Source of the DNA: Diabrotica undecimpunctata | Taxonomy: Eukaryota > Arthropoda > Insecta > Coleoptera > Chrysomelidae | NCBI RefSeq assembly: GCF_040954645.1 | Contig: NC_092803.1 | Coordinates: 9,239,230 to 9,303,229, forward strand | Length of the DNA: 64,000 bases | Direction: 5' to 3' | Part shown: one piece after another, positions 59,605 to 64,000 of the stretch | Layout: every line of letters begins with the position of its first letter | Numbering within the stretch: position 1 is the first letter of the stretch | Translations under genes and position numbers: made by a program | The notes under the pieces: model-generated | Databases searched by the model: none | What the model saw: the letters and a program-made list of their open reading frames with translations, nothing else | What the model was told of the DNA's origin: nothing

Positions 59605-61105
59605 TCAGTTTCTTTTTTTATTGGAAGAAAAATATTCCTGCTTTTCTATTTTTCGCTTCTTTGTAATATCCTTAGTGGCTTCCTGAAATTTTTCCTTCGC
59701 CTTATGCTTTGCTTCCTCAACATCTCTCATAAATTTTTTTATGATTGTGTCTTTTAATTCTGTATAACTTTCATCATCTAAGTCAACTAAGCTGTCCAAT
59801 ACATTTTTCCAGTGTTGTATGTCTTGAAGACGTTGTTGGATGGTATTTTCCTGGATCACATTTCTTTGTTCCAGCTTCTTTCTGACAAATTCATATTCTT
59901 AAACAGGCCAAAAACGAAAAAAGGTTGTATCAATGATGATGATAAAAAGAAAGTAACTTAAAACTCTATAGTTAGTTAAAGGGTGAAAGTTGTTGATTTT
60001 GACAAGTGTGAGATTTATTACATGAGGGAGGCAAAGGTAACAAAGCAGTAAATTTGACCTATAAACTATCACCACCTCCACAATAAAATTGGCTATGTAA
60101 AAGGCCAGTAACTACAAACAGCAGTTATTTTATTTAAAAATGTTTATTGCTGGTATAAAAAGGATTGTTATATGAGCCACACAAGATTAATTATAATAGT
60201 TGGAGGTATTAAAAATATTTTTGGTGTTTACCTTCTTTCTTGAATAAGAAAGCATAATTCTTGTTGTTAGCATTCCATTCCTGAACCTCTAAGGCTGTTG
60301 CTACCTTATCATTTTGATCCCGTTTTTTGTGTATATTATACTTCCTGCACAAATTTGTGATATCTTTACTTGTTAATAGTCTTTCTAGTTTAGGTGTTTC
60401 CAATTTTCTTGAATCATCTAAAATTCTGCTGGGTGATACCCCAGACATTAACTTCTCTACAATCGTTTTTTCTTGTGCTTTTGAGAGATGCATGGTTCTT
60501 AATTCATCTTTATGTCCAGCATGTGTTATCCAATAACTGACAGAAACTTGTCCTTGATCTATCAGTGTACAGACCAGCCTGGAAGGGCACACTCCTTTAA
60601 TTTTAATTGATCCACCAGATTTCTCTGTCCTAATTTTATGGTTGGGCTTATATCCTAAAGATAGACAAGTATAAGTTTTAATTATTACAAGTAACAAAGT
60701 ATTGCACCTACCTTTGATGTTACTTCTGTTACACTCATAGTATAATGTCTTTTGTTCATTTCTCTTAATCACTCTACTCATTGTATAACGTGTCTCAATT
60801 TTCAGCATATCTTTCCATGTATCATATTCTTGTTTACTAGAAAATTCAAAAGTTATTAGTTCAATACTCACCCGGTGGTGGTCTTTGAGGTGTTTTCGTA
60901 ACTTCTGATGACTTTCACAATTACTTTCTTGCTCACAGAACGGACAAACTATATGATTCATTTTCTTCTTGGACATATCTATTTTATGCATTCTCTTGAT
61001 GTGACGATTTCGTAATTCGACATTTTTAAATGTTTTGCTGCAAAGGTGGCAGGCCCCTGAGAGAATTTCAGAGCTTGTTGAAGTAGATTGAATACAGGAA
61101 TCCAT
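59605..61105 (-). CDS. C2H2 zinc-finger protein with Mutator-transposase-like DNA-binding region, three exons
   Basis: Exons are 60712-61105, 60232-60654 and 59605-59897, with GT/AG borders (introns of 57 and 334 nt) and matching phases; the product is 369 residues. Residues 19-40 form a classical C2H2 finger (CHLC...HIKRMH) and residues 54-77 a second (CPFC...HLKDHH). Residues about 85-240 contain 'SSKQEYDTWKDML', 'LYYECNRS', 'GGSIKIKGVCPSRL' and 'THAGHKDELRTMHLS'. This order (an aromatic Cys-Arg-Ser block, a CPS block, then GH..E) is that of the FLYWCH/WRKY-like DNA-binding region preceding the DDE domain in Mutator-like transposases of arthropods. Instead of a DDE domain, exon 3 encodes a Glu/Lys-rich helical tail (KFMRDVEEAKHKAKEKF). 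Clean splicing and an intact frame suggest a functional, possibly domesticated gene. No orthologue name is recognised. Confidence 0.75.
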
Positions 61106-61528
61106 AATTTCTTGTTAAAACAAAGACTTGGATAATTAAAATATGGTGTTCTAACGAACAGATTCTTAAAATGAAAAAGTTTTAAATTGAAATTATTTAT
61201 GTAAGCTTGGAATTGGAATAAAAAATAAAACCGGCGTCAAACAGAGAAAAAAAATTTTGTGTGCTTGGTGTTAAAGTTAAATAAAACCGCCATCCGCCAA
61301 TATAAGACACATAACCTCACAAATCATATGTCGGTAACGACCAATCACAGCAAATGTATGTTGTGAATTTTACTGTAAAAATTAGAAATCAAAATTCTTT
61401 TTTTTTATCCTGCGGGGTATAGTCAAAACAAGGAAAGAGAAGAAGAATATTGTACATAACCTCTCTTTTTTTTAATTCAATAATAACATTAAAACTTCCA
61501 GTAAAATGAGATTTCCATATTTGGTGAA
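61106..61528. promoter_or_regulatory. Divergent promoter region between the zinc-finger gene and SENP8
   Basis: The two start codons point away from each other with 423 bp between them. The more GC-rich piece AAACCGCCATCCGCCAATATA (61282-61302, first 20 bases AAACCGCCATCCGCCAATAT) lies centrally. 61321-61380 is an inverted copy of the repeat unit found at 56.1 and 57.1 kb. Shared regulation is inferred from layout only. Confidence 0.5.
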
Positions 61529-62409
61529 ATGACTGATAATATCGTTTTAAGCTACAAAGAGAGCTTATTGAGAACATCTGACGTGGAACTCCTAAAAGGT
61601 CCTTTCTGGTTAAATGACACGATCATTTCATTTTATTTCGAATATTTAGAATCAGATTTATTTAAAGGCTGTTCACATCTGTTGTTTGTTTCCCCCGAAG
61701 TAACGCAATGCATAAAGGTATCTCCTCAAAGCGAAATCAAGGTATTTCTAGAACCACTAATAGATTCTACCCAGAGGGACTTTATTTTCTTTGCATTAAA
61801 TGACAATGAAATGATTGACTCTTCTGGAGGATCTCACTGGAGTCTTTTAGGTATGTTTAATAAAATAAGGGAATATTTGAAGTAATTTTATAAAATATGA
61901 AACAGAAAAGTAAAAGGGGAAGTACTAATAGGAAGTAAAATATCTGAAAAATTTAGAATCTACAAGTAATTAAAATGTAGATAGGTTGTCTGCTTTTATT
62001 TAATCTTAATACGATCATTCCCTAGAAAGTTTATTATTTTCTTATGTTTCTACATATATTTTTTTTTATTTATTTTTCAGTGTTTTCAAGACCTGAAAGA
62101 GTGGTATTCCACTATGATTCTTCCCAAGGCTGCAATTATGGCCAAGCTTTAGATCTAGGAGAAAAAATTCTGAAATATTTTTCACTTCCAATCCAGGAAA
62201 AAGTTCATAATGTGCCTTGTCTTCAGCAGACCAATGGATATGACTGTGGAGTACATCTACTGTGCAATGCTGAGCAGCTTGCTAGTTATGCTGGCCACTA
62301 TGGAAGACTTACAGGTTGTCCTAAACTAACTCACGAAAAGGTCAATTCTATGAGGTGGGAAATTTTAGATATTATTGATAGATTGAGGGATTATGGGCGT
62401 GTAAATTAA
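61529..62409 (+). CDS. SENP8: Sentrin-specific protease 8 (SENP8/Den1/NEDP1), NEDD8-specific cysteine protease
   Basis: Two exons, 61529-61850 and 62081-62409, joined through a split Val codon (G|TG), encode 216 residues; the human enzyme has a similar length. The C48/Ulp1-fold protease removes NEDD8 from proteins and processes its precursor. The expected catalytic residues are all visible: His103 in GGSHWSLL, Asp120 in FHYDSS, the oxyanion Gln157 in LQQTNGYDCG, and Cys163 in the same block. The N-terminal part (LLRTSDVELLKGPFWLNDTI) holds the family's substrate-binding start. The chosen start is the first Met of the frame and matches the family. A poly(A) signal AATAAA is at 62548-62553. Confidence 0.96.
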
Positions 62410-62547
62410 TGTGTTATTTATAGCTTTTAATGTAGATTTAGCAATTTTTGATATAATTTTTATACAGTTTTTAATATTATTTGTAAAAACGTACCAGTTT
62501 TCATCCCCACATCTGTTTATATTGTTAATTTATAATAACATTTAAAG

Positions 62548-62553
62548 AATAAA
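62548..62553 (+). terminator. SENP8 poly(A) signal
   Basis: AATAAA 139 nt after the SENP8 stop codon, in AT-rich sequence. Confidence 0.6.
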
Positions 62554-62559
62554 TAATTA

Positions 62560-63120
62560 ATGAACAATGTTTTCTTTTGCTCTGAAGTCCCCTAATGATA
62601 ACGAAAGCACTTCTGTGAAATATGTAGTAAATTTTCTAAAAATATACATACAAATATGGCGTAGAAGACCATAAAAATGATCATAACTGGCCAGAATGGT
62701 CCCATCTTTAACTAAAAAGCATATCTGCATAACTGAAAGAAATACAAGGCTGGATGAGAGTGAGTCTTTTCAGTTATGGTGGATAACAATCTTGTTTAGA
62801 ATGTTTTCATACTGATCCTTCTAAACACTCTTTTTTCTTCTTGTCAAAGGGTTTCATAATCTTGTGTTAGAGTTAATTTCGTTCTGCATTGGTGTTGTTG
62901 GCGTTTAGATCTATGGTCTTCGTTGAACCAATCTCCGTTTTTTCTGGCCTTGTTAGATTTTAAAATGCTTTTAGCCGCTGTGTGTAAACATAGTTTCTTT
63001 ACATTTAGTCTAGTGTTCTTATCTATACGTAGATTTTGTATAACGATTCATTTAAAATTACCTTTTCTCCATCTCCACCTTTTCCTCACCCCACTTCCAA
63101 ACCAACCCGCACTAGCCAAG
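62560..63120. other. Intergenic sequence
   Basis: No gene was recognised. 63060-63130 is C-rich and may be part of the 5' side of the LINE fragment that follows. Confidence 0.4.
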
Positions 63121-63330
63121 CGTGGCGTTTTAGTGGCTTAAAACCTCAAAAGTTATTTTCCATGAAAGGGGAAACTAAAATGCAAGATATAGGTAACCTT
63201 AAGGTAATCCAGACATATGCTCCAACAACTACCCTCTCAGATAAAGAAATTGAAAATTTTTATGCGGACCTAGAAACATGCGAAAATGGGGTTTAAACAA
63301 GATGATGCCGAAGTAACAATGGGTAAGTAT
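63120..63330 (+). mobile_element. LINE endonuclease-domain fragment
   Basis: The plus strand reads NLKVIQTYAPTTTLSDKEI then NFYADLETC, the 'V..VYAPT......E..FY..L' block of RTE-type endonucleases. A further scrap (VTMGKYG) is seen after a frame change, where the endonuclease normally has 'G.FN...G...GKYG'. The element is cut off at about 63330 by the neighbouring minus-strand LINE. Confidence 0.7.
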
Positions 63331-63331
63331 G

Positions 63332-64000
63332 GCCATCATCATCATCATCATTTTGCTCTACAACTCTATGTGTCTTGGCTGCGTTTACTACTTGTCTCTA
63401 TTGTTGTCGGTCCTGAGCAGCTATTTCCCATTGCTGTATTCCCATTTTGCGTAGATTACTGGCTACTGCGTCCTTCCATCTCTTTCTTGGGTGACTAACT
63501 GACCTTCTGCCATCGGGCCTTTCCCAGAATGTGGCGTTCAGTAGTCTTTCATCACTCGATCTTAGTACGTGGCCCACCCATCTTATTCGGTTGGCTTTAA
63601 TGTAGCGTACTATGTTTTCATCTCCATATACTGACGAGTTCATCATTGTGTCTTCTTCTCCATTCTCCTGTTGTCTCTTGTCTGTAAGGCCCATAGATAG
63701 TCTGCAGTATCTTTCTTTCCAGTACCAGTAATTTTGTCGTTTCCCGCTGGTTCAGAGTCCATGTCTCGCTACCATACTTTATTGTGGGACGAATTATTGT
63801 CTTGTACACTCTTAGTTTTGCTGGTATTGAGAGTATTTTTGATTTAAGTACGGTCATTAATGAGTAATATGCCCTGTTTCCTGCAATGATCCTGGTTGCC
63901 ACGTCCTTTTCATATTTATTTTCACATGTTATGATCGCTCCCAGGTACTTCAATTGTTTGACGACTTCAAAGTTGGATTTAGGTCGGGGTACAGCACTAA
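63332..64000 (-). mobile_element. RTE-type LINE ORF2 C-terminal half, runs off right edge
   Basis: On the minus strand 63953-63618 gives MKYLGAIITCENKYEKDV, GNRAYYSLMTVLKSK and KTIIRPTIKYGSETWTL. After a frameshift near 63640, 63694-63398 gives ANRIRWVGHVLRSSDERLL and SHPRKRWKDAVASNL. The 3' end is marked by the ATCATCATCATCATC run at 63335-63350. Confidence 0.88.

Noticed and set aside
56131..61380. A single 5.2-kb transposon bounded by inverted copies of the 56.1/61.3 kb segment
   Set aside because: The inverted similarity is short, the outer ends do not coincide with a target duplication I can see, and the repeat also occurs in tandem at 57.1 kb; kept as a question in the findings and not as a feature.

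Overview
This 64 kb window is eukaryotic nuclear DNA, almost certainly from an insect with a large, repeat-filled genome. The signs are small exons with GT/AG borders, very AT-rich introns, and many LINE, SINE, mariner, piggyBac, hAT-like and BEL/Pao remnants. A beetle is possible, but the sequence alone does not settle it.

Host genes. (1) Minus strand, 2773-4424: the first three exons of the nuclear cap-binding protein CBP80 (NCBP1). The gene runs off the left edge, and its third intron holds a decayed LINE (1-2150). (2) Plus strand, 13078-35629: a complete PDZD8-type ER membrane-contact-site lipid transfer protein. It has 13 clear exons (TM anchor, SMP, PDZ, C2, C1 zinc finger, C-terminal coiled coil). 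Exons 9 and 10 do not join in phase, and a 14-nt candidate microexon would repair this. (3) Minus strand, 59605-61105: a three-exon C2H2 zinc-finger protein with a Mutator-transposase-like DNA-binding region but no transposase catalytic domain, possibly a domesticated gene. (4) Plus strand, 61529-62409: SENP8/Den1, the NEDD8-specific cysteine protease, divergent from gene 3 across about 0.4 kb.

Mobile elements. 5273-10416 is a BEL/Pao retrotransposon pol with one frame break in the integrase and no LTRs that I could find. The PDZD8 introns hold several RTE-type LINE copies, a tRNA-derived SINE with target-site duplication, a hAT-like and a Tc1-like element in one A-rich tract, a mariner remnant, and a fragment of an uncharacterised arthropod repeat protein. 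From 37 to 57 kb there are more LINE pieces, two mariners with clear inverted repeats and dead catalytic positions, a Tc1-like element with a MITE nested inside it, a piggyBac inserted in a LINE at TTAA, a fold-back transposase fragment, and a MITE with a 9-bp target duplication suggesting the Mutator group. From 62.8 kb to the end are further LINE fragments.

No bacterial-style operons, CRISPR arrays, rRNA or free-standing tRNA genes were seen. All assignments come from reading translations, splice borders and repeats by eye; no database search was run.
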